From contig NMRA01001138.1 in NCBI GenBank assembly GCA_002633005.1, positions 12,696 to 50,452 of the forward strand: 37,757 bases of DNA, given 5' to 3'. The notes under the pieces were generated by a model that saw nothing but the letters and a program-made list of their open reading frames with translations, had not been told where the DNA came from and did no database searches. Origin of the DNA: Phoronis australis (lineage: Eukaryota; Phoronida; Phoronidae). Below are positions 20,786 through 31,023 of the stretch, piece after piece. Position 1 is the first letter of the stretch. The number at the start of each line of letters is the position of its first letter. A program made the position numbers and the translations under genes.

Positions 20786-23304
20786 TCGACTGGTCCAACG
20801 CGTATGCGATAAAGCTAAAAATTATGCGAAATGTAAAATACAATATTCGTAAGTTTGCGTTTTGTTCGTCTTTAAACCACCCGAAGAATGTAATTAGTAC
20901 AAATACCCTCCATTTAATCATTATTTTTACAACCCTCGGAAAGCCTCAGAAAGTTGATATACTACATATAAGAGCCGATCATCTGTGGTGTACAAGTATT
21001 TTAAAACATTCGTGGATAACCATTTCTGCATATTTTTATCAACTGATTGATTCTACTCACTTTTATACTAAGAGCCGTTTTGTTCAAATGGTTGTCGTAT
21101 GCTTTTCTAAAAACCGGGGAAGTCCTTCCAAAGTATGTGTGAAAAATAGGAATTTTCACCAGTGCTCAAACGCTGACTTTAATTAAAACTCGTGTGACTA
21201 TTGCTCAGTATTTGCGACATCAACGCATGATCATGATGCTCCTCGGTCTCCAAATTTCAGCTTATCTATCAACACAAAGTAATTCCGTGCGGTTGGCAGT
21301 AAAATCGTTCTTTGGGTTAGTGCAAGGCAATCCATCGACGGCGAATGATCATTTTTAGGCCGACGACCCAATGGAAGCACTAGTTATGGCTCACTTACCA
21401 CCTAGATGGCGCCCCGATGCAGTAGCAAAAACGATACCATTTTTGCATTAATGGCTAAGTGCTTGGAAAGTTTCGAGAATTTAATGAACTTGTAACACCC
21501 AAAACAAGACTTGAAATGAAGAGTTTGGGAACCGATGGTGGTTTCGAGTATGCACCGCGGTAGTTTGAGAATTCTATCGAGAATAAAGGAGTTAGGCGTC
21601 TTATTCACCACAACAAAACAGAGTTGCCGAAATGACTAATAGAACGAGTTGGGAGGGGCAAGATCCATGGTTTTAAATGTTGATCTTCGCAAACCGTGCG
21701 GGAGTGAAGGATATCAATGTTCAACCTGGACAGGAGCATTTGGTATGTCGTATGACGAAGTCGCCCTATAGACCTTATTCACGCGGCGGACATTAAAATC
21801 CAAAGCGAGGCTCACTGCGATAAACAAAGCTGAAGTTGACATTGCGTGAGTTAAATGGCCGGTCTTTCGAGTCCAACCTGGATATTAAATCTGAAAAATG
21901 TGTCAATAATTAATATCAGAGACGTAGAAAAATACATTAGAGAACAAGTCAATGCATCAAAAAGTTGTCTGACGAAAAGGTATACGTTTTTTCGGAAAAC
22001 TAGGTTCGAAACATGAAAAGTAGATATGACCAAATTACAGCGATCGTAGTGTTACGGATTAGGTATTATGTTGAATGCAGGGTTACGTTTCTTCTTGTAA
22101 ATTGTTGATAAACATGTTTTCTGCAAGTCATCTGCTTGTATTGTTGACGAGTTGAAGATATATTCGACAGTGGTGGCTTATAGCATTTTGCTGTCATGTG
22201 CAATTAGTCACATCACTTTTAATTTCTTGATCAAGAATATTACCATCAAGCATAGCCTGGTTCTGGTGAGGTAGAGACTACCGGGACTAACAGTTGATTT
22301 GTCAATCATCTGATGTTATTAAATATATTTTTATTTAAAAAAAAGCAGGCTCGTAAATAAAGATTTGACCATTTTTTAAATTGAAAAAAATCAAAAACGA
22401 GCACAGCCCGAGCAATCGCTTTCGCATTATATGCAGGTTCTCATTCACTCCCTTGCACACATTTACAAGTAATTATTTGACCATCAATTCTGCTATCCTG
22501 GTTTTAATAATTCTGACGTCTATTTCATATGTTAGGTTATTGAATCTGGACCGGTGAATTTTAAAATCAAAGCACCTAATTCGTTCGTCCAAAGCATAAC
22601 CTCGTTTTAGAGCTCAATTTCAGTTAACTGGACAGAGTAAGAAAAGTTATCATGTTTCTTCAGGGGCCTCGTTCATCCAAGGGGAAAGGTGCCTGTGTCT
22701 TTTTTTCGTCGAGTGCGGGGCAAAATCTACCTGCCGACCAGCATCCCCGTCCTGTTGCAAACTCTATGTCTCAAGTAACATTTTGTGCTCTTTCTGTGTG
22801 GTTACAGGTGATTTCAATCACTAGGGCCGGGGAGGTTTTAGGCCTCATGGAGGGAATTTCGGGGAATTTTTAAATATTTTTGAGAGGGGAATAGGGCCAA
22901 TATCCGGTCCCAAAATCGAGGAATTGAGGGCCTTGTCCTTTTTTGGGAAGAAAATGCATCATGTTTCAACCCCTAGTCATGAACACAGCGTGGCTGACCG
23001 AAGATTCTCCGGTCGTTGCTATGACTCTCGGCAACCGAGATGCGACAAAATATGATCTAACTTTTCGAAAACATTTATAAATTTTACACGGCCATATTTT
23101 CCTTCGTCGCGGCGTATGACAAGGACCCTGAGTACGCTTCCGAAACTCAACGTCTTTAGGGATTGTAAAACAGAGAGTTGAATGTCCGTATTTTTGCTAG
23201 CCGTTTCGAGCAATGCGGAATACAACCAATGTATGCCAATAAGCCAACGAAGCTATGTAGCTAGCCTCGTTTTGGAACCCGCCTCCTGTCGGCGTGAATT
23301 AGGT
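20786..23304. other. No supported gene
   Basis: A 120-codon plus-strand frame (20,824-21,186) has no family I recognise and is rich in hydrophobic and lysine residues as expected of AT-rich noise. A 68-codon minus frame (23,019-23,225) looks somewhat more protein-like, with a GKYGRVKFINVFEKL segment, but has no supporting splice sites. A lone CTCF-like box lies at about 21,402-21,415. AT-rich runs occur near 22,320-22,400. Confidence 0.4.
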
Positions 23305-24330
23305 CTATAAAGTGAAGCAAGCACAAACTCGATATTTTTATGAAGAACGCCGTATTCCGTCAGAGTTATGCAGATCCATACGTTCTTCAGCTTCATGGCA
23401 ATAGCAAGCTTTGTGTGGTAGCCATCCAGGTAGACGGCATCATCATTTTGACAATAACCGAAGCAGACATGTTTACCAAAAGAAGCAATTGAAAGAAAGC
23501 TTCAAGATTGAGGATATGGGCGAGCTACATGTATACTCGGCATCAACGTCCAGCTGAGGCACGGAATAGTGACACTGGACAAGCACTAATAACTGACTAA
23601 ATTGTTGGAAAATTTGAAGTGCAAGACGCTATCATGGTCTCAACTTCGCTGAACTCTAACGTAAAGCTGATCTAGGAAGAAGCCACTTTGGTAGACACGA
23701 CATCTCTCATTGGCAGTCTTCTCTCTTTGGCTACGGCTACACGACCAGACATTGAATATGCTGTGGGAGCACTTGGACGATTCGACGAATTTCTGAATTA
23801 GGCACAAGTGACTGCTGCTACTGTAAGCGTGTCTGTCTATCTTAAAGAAATGATAACCTGGGAGCTCATCCACACAAGGACAAGCCTATGCGCAGCATAG
23901 GCGAGCGGTGTAGACGACCGGCACTCGACCAGCGGGTGCGCACCCATGATAACAGACAGAGCTGTCAGCTGACTTAGCAATCGTCAAGCCAGTTACATGT
24001 CACTATGAAGGTGGCCACTATCAAATGCAAAAGTAGGGGACATGGATCTGACATGTGCAGCTCAAAAAATTCTCTGGATGTTCCTTTTACTTCGAAGTAT
24101 TGGAGCGGAACCTCGGAGACTGTAAGGCTAATTGTAACTGCGGAGACAATCAACGTTCCATTAGAATGTCACAAAATCCTGACATGCAATGTAGGACGAA
24201 TCACATTAGCATCCGATATCATTATATTCGAGAGACTGTTCGTGAAGAAATCATTATGTAACAGTGTTGTCAAACGCACAAATCCATCGCTGGTAGAGAA
24301 CATAGGGAAGATTCGAGGCTCTTAGAGATT
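23305..24330 (+). mobile_element. Ty1/copia retrotransposon pol fragment (RT and RNase H), decayed
   Basis: Plus-strand motifs follow copia pol order across several frames. YKVKQA (usual YGLKQA) is at about 23,309, ADPYVLQLHGN near 23,370, and the active-site box at 23,427-23,438 reads QVDG instead of YVDD. KKQLKESFKIEDMGELH is near 23,480, LGINVQLRHGIVTL near 23,545, and IGSLLSLATATRPDIEYAVG near 23,740. The RNase H part has GVDDRHSTSG near 23,915 and RTNHISIRYHYIRETV near 24,200. Stops and frameshifts abound. The 5' part of pol, gag and LTRs are not seen, so it is a truncated relic. Copia elements are a minority in animal genomes. Confidence 0.9.
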
Positions 24331-25128
24331 ATCCGTTCACCCAGCTATGGAGTTTGCACTTGTTTCTGTTCTTATTCTTGGTATACTCTGCTACACAAAT
24401 TTCGTCGTTTATCAATAGTAAGTTGACTACAGACATCATAAATGTTCACATTTTCGTAAAAATATTGCACAATTACAATTTACTATATTCACTGTACAAT
24501 TACATGTTTGACTTTCACCGAGGTCAGTACGTTGGTTTTCAGACCCCAAAGACGTGATAATGACCTGGGCCGCTTGCTCGTAATGAACAAACAAACACGA
24601 TTTGGTGTCATACATCGGTCGTTTTTATGAAGTACAATCAACAACCTTGTCATTCGGTACATAGCGTGATGTTGGGAACTGCAGTGCCTTGGTCCAGGTT
24701 TGTATTTACTTGATCCCGGTCTCATAAAAGTTATAGCAAAAATTGCGTCGCACTAACACACTTCATAATGCTAATAGAGAGATCCTGTTTCAGGTTAAAC
24801 GCAATCGCGAAGTTGTGAGGTTGGAATTCTCAGTGTTGACCTAAAGTTTTGCGCTCAAAGACGTGAGGATATGTGATTTCGCGTAAATGTCAAACGTGCG
24901 TTTTAATTACCAATCAGTCGTAAATGATATTTAAATAAATGCAAGTTTTTACTTTTTTTTGGAAAAGTTTGGTCACCCAGAAGTAGCTTAGTGCGCGTGT
25001 CTTACTCGGTTGCACGTCTAAAAATGTGGAAGATGGATGGAGCGGTTTTCATCCCAAAGGTAAATTGTGTAGGTTCTACTCTTCGTGGTAAGTAAAAGCG
25101 GGAGGCGGGCTTATGCAATTTTAAGTGG
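24331..25128. other. No supported gene
   Basis: Short frames only; no LTR for the upstream copia fragment could be identified here. Confidence 0.4.
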
Positions 25129-25132
25129 TTAA

Positions 25133-26327
25133 AGGGTTAAGGTAACATTTTTTAATGTCATTTAGTAAAAATGCGGTTCGTTTATTATCCCAGACACATG
25201 ACGGCGACATCCCGTTGTTCCCAACTTGTTCAACAACAAGTTGGGAAATTTACCCCCGTAGCCAGTATCTTACACGACTGATTAACTCCATTCTGGCATT
25301 TATGATTGGAGGGTCTGCGCTCTTTTGTTCGATAATTGTTCTAATCTCCGAACAGATCGTATCTAGCCTGACTGGGCTGGGCTGATAAAAATGAAAGCTA
25401 AGTTATAACATATTTGAGCTTAAACCAATAGCATTTCTGAATTCCTCGTCAAATGCTGATCACGTTCCGTTTTTGAATCACCAAAATCGCCCAACTACAA
25501 CAGAAGTTCAGACATTCTATTCTGTCCAAACGGATTACCAACGCACTGGGTTTGACTGTGTTCATACGCGTTCGGTAATAGCGTGCAATCACCATACGTT
25601 TCCTTTGAAACCTGGGAGATAATTGGCCTGCTTGTTATCTTACGGGACAAAAGACTGAGCTGGGCAGTTAACAAAAGAGCCAGATGTTATCGCACGTTCA
25701 GCACCCCTTCACGTCTGGAAAAGTTACTGAACGACAGAACGCTGTAATGATTTGTTTCGGTTAGCAACGGCTTCCGATAATTTTATTAATTAGTCGTGCC
25801 ATACTCCGGAAGTGACATTTAGGGGGTTAAGAATTTCCTTCCATTTCGTTTTCATAAATTCTGACTGTGTGTCCTGTCGAGTCAGTCATGGTTTTACCTT
25901 GATTGTGATCAGTTCGGTAGTCGTTTTCATTTGTTAACGAGCCAGTCAACACGCCGCACGGTTGGTGCGTACTGGGGTGTACTCATTATCGCTCGCACAC
26001 TTTGGGTATGCCATTACACAGCTTTCCGAAAGATGACAGGCTCTGCCACACTTGGCCCGTTCGTAGAATACTCATCGATGGGAAGTGGTGACGACAATTT
26101 TAGGAGACCAACACAAAAACAACAGTAGAACAGATCCTCCCAGTAACTCGAACGCACCAGAAACGAAATGTCGGTAAATTTTTTAACCCCCTAAACGTCA
26201 CTTGCGGAGTAGTGCACGACTAATTAACAAAATTACGAAGAGCCGTAATTAACTGAAGCATATGCTTGGTTTAATCAACGAACCGTATTTTTACTACAAA
26301 TAACACGAAAAAAGGTTGCCTTCCCCT
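25133..26327. mobile_element. TTAA-flanked 1.2-kb inverted-repeat element
   Basis: Left end AGGGTTAAGGTAACATTTTT and right end (reverse complement) AGGGGAAGGCAACCTTTTTT are inverted partners with TTAA on both sides (25,129-25,132; 26,328-26,331). The right arm pairs in two parts. Its outer ~60 bp pair with 25,133-25,185 (AGTAAAAATGCGGTTCGT). Its inner part (about 26,185-26,275) pairs with 25,745-25,835 (TTAATTAGTCGTGC; GACATTTAGGGGGTTAA). The left arm is thus split by the 25,205-25,740 block. No transposase is encoded; a piggyBac- or Kolobok-mobilised element is the likely class. Confidence 0.8.
25205..25740 (+). repeat. Dispersed repeat block, copy 2, inside a terminal repeat
   Basis: Homologous along its length to 7013-7530. 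It contains a perfect 26-base hairpin at 25,220-25,245 with 11-bp arms CCCAACTTGTT/AACAAGTTGGG. Because the right terminal repeat of the enclosing element lacks this block, it was probably inserted into the left arm or lost from the right one. Confidence 0.8.
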
Positions 26328-26719
26328 TTAAAAGCGCCTATGATGAAATAATAAGGCGGGGCGCTATGGGCCAGCTTAGTGAACAAATCTTGTGTATTCC
26401 CTCAAAATAAGGAGGGTCGCTTTGTTTCACAACAATAAAACTAAGCGCTTTTGATGGACGAGAGTCCAAGGTTATTGGCAGTTGGATCTCCTCCAAGAGG
26501 GATAAGGATGCTTGATTGCAATCGTTTAAGACAACATTAGGAAGGTTTGAGTGGGAGGTGCTCGAAATTGACCTATCGCCAGGATTACGACTGACGGCTT
26601 AACTGGCCAATCAGAACACAGCATTCTTGACACACCTTCGTCTGCTTTTTCTAAGCCGCCATTTTACCCGAAAAAGAGTACGTTGGCGTGTTCATACATC
26701 AACAAATTTTGGCTTTATA

Positions 26720-26935
26720 ATGGTAAAACGGTGCTGCTATGGCGTCTGCAAGTCTGACAGCCGGTATGCGGCTAGAGAGAAACATCCTGTCTCATTTTGG
26801 CCATTTCCCAAACCGAAAACTCATCTCGAGCAGTGTAAGGTATGGATAAAACTCTGTGGACGGCCACACGTACAGCTCATTTTGGCAATGTTGTGTGATT
26901 ATCCCAAGGCTAAACATAAATATATTTGTTCCAAG
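26720..26935 (+). pseudogene. ISL2EU transposase, THAP zinc-finger exon
   Basis: ATG at 26,720 starts MVKRCCYGVCKSDSRYAARE, then SFWPFPKPKTHLEQCKVWIK, LCGRP and KHKYICSK, ending at a near-consensus donor (CCAAG|GTAAGT). This is the C2CH THAP fold: the first Cys pair in RCCYGVC, the conserved proline-rich FPFPKP-like segment, W in KVWIKLCGRP, and the last Cys. The final His should start the next exon (CSK|HF), but that exon was not found. The frame after GRPH is less family-like, so an indel is possible. This exon has no stop. THAP domains bind the element termini in this transposase class. The frame upstream of the ATG is not expected to be coding. Confidence 0.85.
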
Positions 26936-28028
26936 GTAAGTATATTTTTCAGTTTGGTGGCTGTAGTGTAGGCGTATCTGAATTCAACTACGCAGTTTCA
27001 CTCGTCTGGCGGCATTTGTCTTAGCACCTGTTTGACCGTAGTCAGCCAGCTAGCTGTATGAACACTGTCGTCAAAATACATACTTAGTATACAGCTTTGT
27101 ACCAATGCTAGTTTTACCCCAGCACTGACAATGGGCACTATTATAATGAACATCGTTTTGTTTTGTGGCAAAGTGACAAACCATTTTTATTTTTTATTCA
27201 TATACCAATAGGGTGGTGCCTAACTGAACTTCTATCTAAAATTGTCATTTTTAGTTCGATCGACATAGTCGGGAGGGTTACTGCCTTTTACTGAACTAAA
27301 GCCTTGTTCGAGCTGTCACAAAAACGTTAATTTATTTTTGTTGAGAACCTCTAGTTTACACTTCGTCTATGGAGTTGGAGAGGTGAGGTGTCCTTTTGTA
27401 GTTGTTCAAACAGGATATTTTAATTTCTGAAGCTTCAAAAGTATATTTTGTAAATATCCATTTTTTGCTTCTGGGTGCCAGTGTGTAATCTTTTGTAATC
27501 ATGTCACAACTTAGTGATTATGCTCCTTTTAGAATTAGACCACTCTCCGCAACAAAATTGATTTAATTTTGTTCTTTGCTTGGATTAAAAGTGGCCACTG
27601 AGAATAGGAGAAAAACTATAATTGTGCATGACAATGGCTTTAGGTTGAATTTTACAAAAAATATAACGTAAATTGTGTGTGGCAATAATGCTAAGCTTCT
27701 AGCCAAAGCAACAATCAAGAAGTTTTTTTAAGCAAAAATGTCTCATGTACAACACTTCATAATAGGCATTTTCAATATGAATGAAATCACAGCACTAAGG
27801 CAAAAGTTGAAAAAATGCGTGCCCCTTTCTCGAATGAGCAGCAACAGTGGCAAGCCTGCGAGAAGAAATATATTGCCCAAGTTAGACGATTTTCAGTTCA
27901 CCAGATAAATACATTTCAAACAAGTGACGTGTTCGGAGTGAGTATTACGTCTAAGGGAAACAATACGACTGTGGCAAATTTCACAAATCTAAAAATTACA
28001 ATAAGAATCACTTTAATTCAATTTACAG
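26936..28028. other. Transposase intron region with possible missing exon
   Basis: The reading phase requires at least one further exon between the THAP exon (phase 0) and the 28,029 exon (needs one base carried in). A 41-bp segment with good borders (27,897-27,937, TTTCAG and A|GTGAGT) does not give the right phase. The frame at 27,815-27,940 is unassigned. Confidence 0.4.
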
Positions 28029-28160
28029 TCGTTCTCACACGTTTCAGTTTCACCATGGCAGCTTACCAGATTTCACATCTCAGTGAAAACTCAGCTGAAT
28101 GCTCATATAACGGACCGACACATGCTGATCCAGAAACTCAAACTGTGGAACCAGTAGAAG
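28029..28160 (+). pseudogene. ISL2EU transposase, acidic linker exon
   Basis: An acceptor (ATTTACAG, ends 28,028) and a donor (AGAAG|GTGGGT) bound 132 bp encoding a polar stretch ending THADPETQTVEPVEG. An 'ETQT/QTD'-like acidic linker between the THAP domain and the DDE region is common in this class. The exon ends with one base (G) and the 29,130 exon begins with two (GC), joining cleanly into a glycine codon, which supports both borders. Its last 23 bp overlap the 3' end of the minus-strand YqaJ reading frame. Confidence 0.6.
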
Positions 28161-28919
28161 GTGGGTGCAGTTTGGCGACATGGCCAATAAACACGTTTTT
28201 CATCTTCTCAAGAATTTGTTTCATGACACTGAGGTCGGGATGAATCCGTTGTATATGCAAGTCTCTTCTTGTGTATGTCACAAAATCACAGAAAGAAGCT
28301 CCAGACACTAACAGCTACCCTTGAACTTGGAACCAATGACTATGGTCATTTCGCAACAAAATTTCATCTCCAAATTTGGATAAAAACAGAGATTCTTTTT
28401 TTCGTAAGTTGTAAGTGCTTCTTGAAGATTCATATATCGCATGCTGTACGGGCATTTCACTTCTAACAGCCCCACCTCTTCAATGTCGTATACTTTCCCA
28501 TCACGCGAAGCTCCAATGAATGGAAATTCAGGATTAACTATAAATCCACAGTCATGAACGTGATTACCCGTTTGCTTCCGATACATGTTCTTGGTAACTT
28601 TTTCATTGCACGTTCCGTAAGTGGCGGCAGTTGCCTGAAATGGTTTGGGATTTATCTGTAATTGGAGCCATACGAAGCATAAACCGCGCAAGGTTAGACG
28701 CTGTAATTCTCGCCTCAAATCATGTAAAGCAGTTACTGTAGCTTGTGCACGAGTGTCATTCTCTAGCTTTCTGGCATCCTCGAATGTCATCTTCATAAAC
28801 TCGTATTCTTCCGCAAGGCAAGTAACGGCGTTAGCAATCGGACTGGGATGTGGGAAGTTCAGATCGCCACAAGACTTTGATTCTCCAGAAGGTCCTCTGG
28901 GCAGATGAATCAGGGGAGC
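28138..28919 (-). pseudogene. YqaJ-like exonuclease domain of ISL2EU second gene
   Basis: The minus strand starts after acceptor TTGTTGCAG with APLIHLPRGPSGES. A helical region follows, then GFIVNPEFPFIGASRDGKVY and GLLEVKCPYSMRYMNLQEAL, the D...ExK core of the PD-(D/E)XK YqaJ nuclease fold. The usual P of GASPDG is R. After a frameshift near 28,350 it continues HWFQVQG, an in-frame TAG, LLVSGASFCDFVTYTRRDLH and IHPDLSVMKQILEKMKNVF, closing at TGA 28,138-28,140. Another frameshift lies near 28,670. The Q.Q.Q helix typical after the core is interrupted by the TAG. In ISL2EU the nuclease is thought to assist transposition. Upstream exons lie at 35,717-35,963 and 37,559-37,757. Confidence 0.88.
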
Positions 28920-29129
28920 CTGCAACAAGACAGAATTAAGATGAAAATCCATGAAAAACCTTAAAATTCCTTCGAACAATAATGTAACTCAGCATAAAGT
29001 TTCTGTCTTTCAGGCTTAAGTACATTTCACCTTTGGTGATCGAGGCATTTTCAGCATGAGTGAGGTAAATCTTCAGTGAAATTGACAATTTTGACTATAA
29101 ATTATATCTCAAAGTGATTTTTATATCAG

Positions 29130-29440
29130 GCCCACCAGGTTTGGATTATTTGGCTGTTGCTGCTGAAAACAAACTTCTTGAAGCAAAGTTGAAAACTTTA
29201 ACTGATGAAGTTCATCGAGGAAAAATAAAAGCTGAAACAAAGAATGCAGCCACCATGGGATTTTCTGTTGCTTCACTCAAAAACAGCCACGTGAAGTATA
29301 ATTTTGAATATCACACAGGATTCACCTTCGAAGAATTTCAAAATATATTTGATTTCTTAGTCCCAGATAAGCATGAACTTCTCCAAAACAATCAGCAGCT
29401 TCTTTATGAAAAAGCTTCAGGAAATTCTAATCACAAAAGC
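29130..29440 (+). pseudogene. ISL2EU transposase, 5' part of DDE exon (split by insertion)
   Basis: After acceptor TTATATCAG (ends 29,129) the frame encodes PPGLDYLAVAAENKLLEAKL, then a coiled-coil-like stretch, then FSVASLKNSHVKYNFEYHTG and FTFEEFQNIFDFLVPDKHEL. This is the 'F.FYTG.....F..LF..L.P' entry region that precedes the DDE core in this family. The frame is uninterrupted up to NSNHKS, where the ATTCTCACT element begins at 29,441. Coding resumes at about 34,822. The open frame suggests this part decayed little. Confidence 0.85.
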
Positions 29441-29687
29441 CAGTGAGAATCTCACTCCAGTTAGATTCCAGTGAAAATATAACTAATTAAGGTGATATTT
29501 AAATTGGTGAGAAAAAAATTCTCACTCTAATGAGAATACAGTGATATTCCACTTAATCTAACTAATTTGCAGAGCATTCCCACTCAGTGAGAATTTGTTT
29601 TTTACTGAAATTCTCAGTCAGAAGGAATGCTATGCAAATTAGTGAGAATTTGTGTTACTGAAATTCTCACTGAGTGAAAATCTCACT
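29441..29687 (+). repeat. Left subterminal array of GTGAGAAT/ATTCTCAC repeats
   Basis: About ten copies of the 8-9-base motif in both orientations within 250 bp, forming overlapping palindromes (AGTGAGAATCTCACT; ATTCTCACTGAGTGAAAATC). Homologous to 36,382-36,634. Confidence 0.85.
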
Positions 29688-30144
29688 GGGTGAAAATTTT
29701 GCGAATGTGCCTTTTATACAGTCACTCACTGAATAGATGAGAGATCAAAGCTTTTTTGGTAACCAAAACACAGCTTATTTTTGTGAGTTTATCTTGAAAT
29801 TTTACTAAGAATACAATTTAATTGCAAATTGTGAAATATTACATTTTCACGAAAGACGTCGCTCTAGTCGGTTAGCGACTAGTTTTCCACATTTGGCACA
29901 GCACATTTCCAAAATACCGCGAAAAACGGGTGATGAGGCTGGATCTCGAAAGATCATATCGGTTCGTATCCGTGCCAAATAAACCGCAGAAAAAACCTTT
30001 CGTCATTGTTGTAATTTGAATGCATTTCGTAGCAGTTAGGACTAAGTTCTTAAAAATGGTAAATATAATCCTTGTAGATGAGAAAATCCGTATTTGTCGA
30101 CTCGTTTGTGTATCAAAATTAAGACTTATCTCCCTTGTCATGCA

Positions 30145-30181
30145 TACTCGGGGAATTCCCTGTCAAGGGAATCCCCGAGTA
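30145..30181. repeat. Perfect-looking 16-bp-arm hairpin
   Basis: TACTCGGGGAATTCCCT and AGGGAATCCCCGAGTA pair around GTCA, with one unpaired A. It lies inside the long ATTCTCACT element; role unknown, possibly a small foldback insertion. Confidence 0.7.
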
Positions 30182-30446
30182 GAATCGCGACGAATGCGGA
30201 CGATACTGGAGTACCTGTAGTATTAATTGAAGCAATTTTAAAACGAAAAACATCATTGAAACGGTTTAGTTATCACTAAGTGAACATAAGAGGTTCACTG
30301 TGCGATTAAGATGAAACTAGCAGAAGAAGCATAGTTGACAGGTCAACTAATTGCTCTTTTGACGTTCCCACACTGAACTGCAATTTGTTTGCTTATTAGC
30401 CATGTAGTTCACCAAACTTTAGTAGATATTTGCCGTGCACTAACAG

Positions 30447-30625
30447 CGCCCCGAAAGTTGGGGGGTCGGCGATGTGACCTGGTGTTCCCCCCCAAAAAAC
30501 CGGAAACCCAATTCCGCCGTGCTCTGGGGTTTTCCTGTTCCTTGTTGGAGAACTCCATATTTCTTTACGCTCCACACTGTTGCTGTTTAATTTTGCTTGC
30601 ACCAGCCGGGGGGGTGGGGTCAATA
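30447..30625 (+). mobile_element. Partial, diverged copy of the 5-bp-TSD miniature element
   Basis: Shares GCCCCGAAAGTTG.GGGG, ATGTG.CCTGGTGTTCC, CATATTTC and ACTGTTGCTGTTTAATTTTG with the interior of the copies at 13,451 and 30,713 and has similar poly-G/C tracts. Its outer termini are not recognisable. Confidence 0.6.
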
Positions 30626-30712
30626 CCAGAACAGCAACAATTTTTTGCGAGACATTAGTGATGTTGATACAGATGATGAAGAAAATAGTGGTGTCGTTTT
30701 GTAGTACTGTTC

Positions 30713-31018
30713 CAGTGGCGGATCAGGGACCAGAAGGGGGTCCCCCAACACCTTGCCTCGGGGAATTGGGCAGAGCGCGGTTGTATGTGTACAGGCGTCC
30801 CAAAAGTTGCGGGGGCCAGGAGTATGAAGCTTCTGTGCGGGAAATCTATAGACTAATTTTAAAAAGAAAAAAATCGGGAACGAGAGCCCGCCACGATCTG
30901 GTGTCCGAGTCCCCCCCTCTCCAGTATCGGTCCTAGTTACATTTCCTCACGCGTCGCGCTGTTGCTGTTTCATTTTGCTTGCGGCAGCCCCAGCCCCCTC
31001 CCCCTAAATCCGCCTATG
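30713..31018 (+). mobile_element. Miniature inverted-repeat element, 5-bp TSD TGTTC
   Basis: 306 bp with ends CAGTGGCGGATCAGGG and (reverse complement) CATAGGCGGATTTAGGGG, flanked by perfect TGTTC duplications (30,708-30,712; 31,019-31,023). Same family as 13,451-13,737. The plus-strand frame across it is repeat sequence. It inserted into the interior of the long ATTCTCACT element and so is younger than that element's arrival or came with its interior. Confidence 0.88.
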
Positions 31019-31023
31019 TGTTC

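Noticed and set aside
20824-21186. 120-codon plus-strand frame
   Set aside because: No recognisable family, poor codon pattern, no supporting splice or polyadenylation signals.
23019-23225. 68-codon minus-strand frame with protein-like composition
   Set aside because: No family recognised and no exon borders; left out as a gene call but noted in the gap entry.
27897-27937. 41-bp exon between the THAP and linker exons
   Set aside because: Borders look good but the reading phase does not join the neighbouring exons and the required frame has a stop.
29397-29440. TTATGAAAAAG just left of the long element resembles its right tail, suggesting a longer terminal repeat
   Set aside because: The short copy at 36,382 lacks it on the left, and it is part of the transposase coding frame.
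30389-30936. Overlapping plus-strand frames of 89 and 118 codons
   Set aside because: They coincide with two miniature element copies rich in poly-G/C tracts; repeat sequence and not protein.
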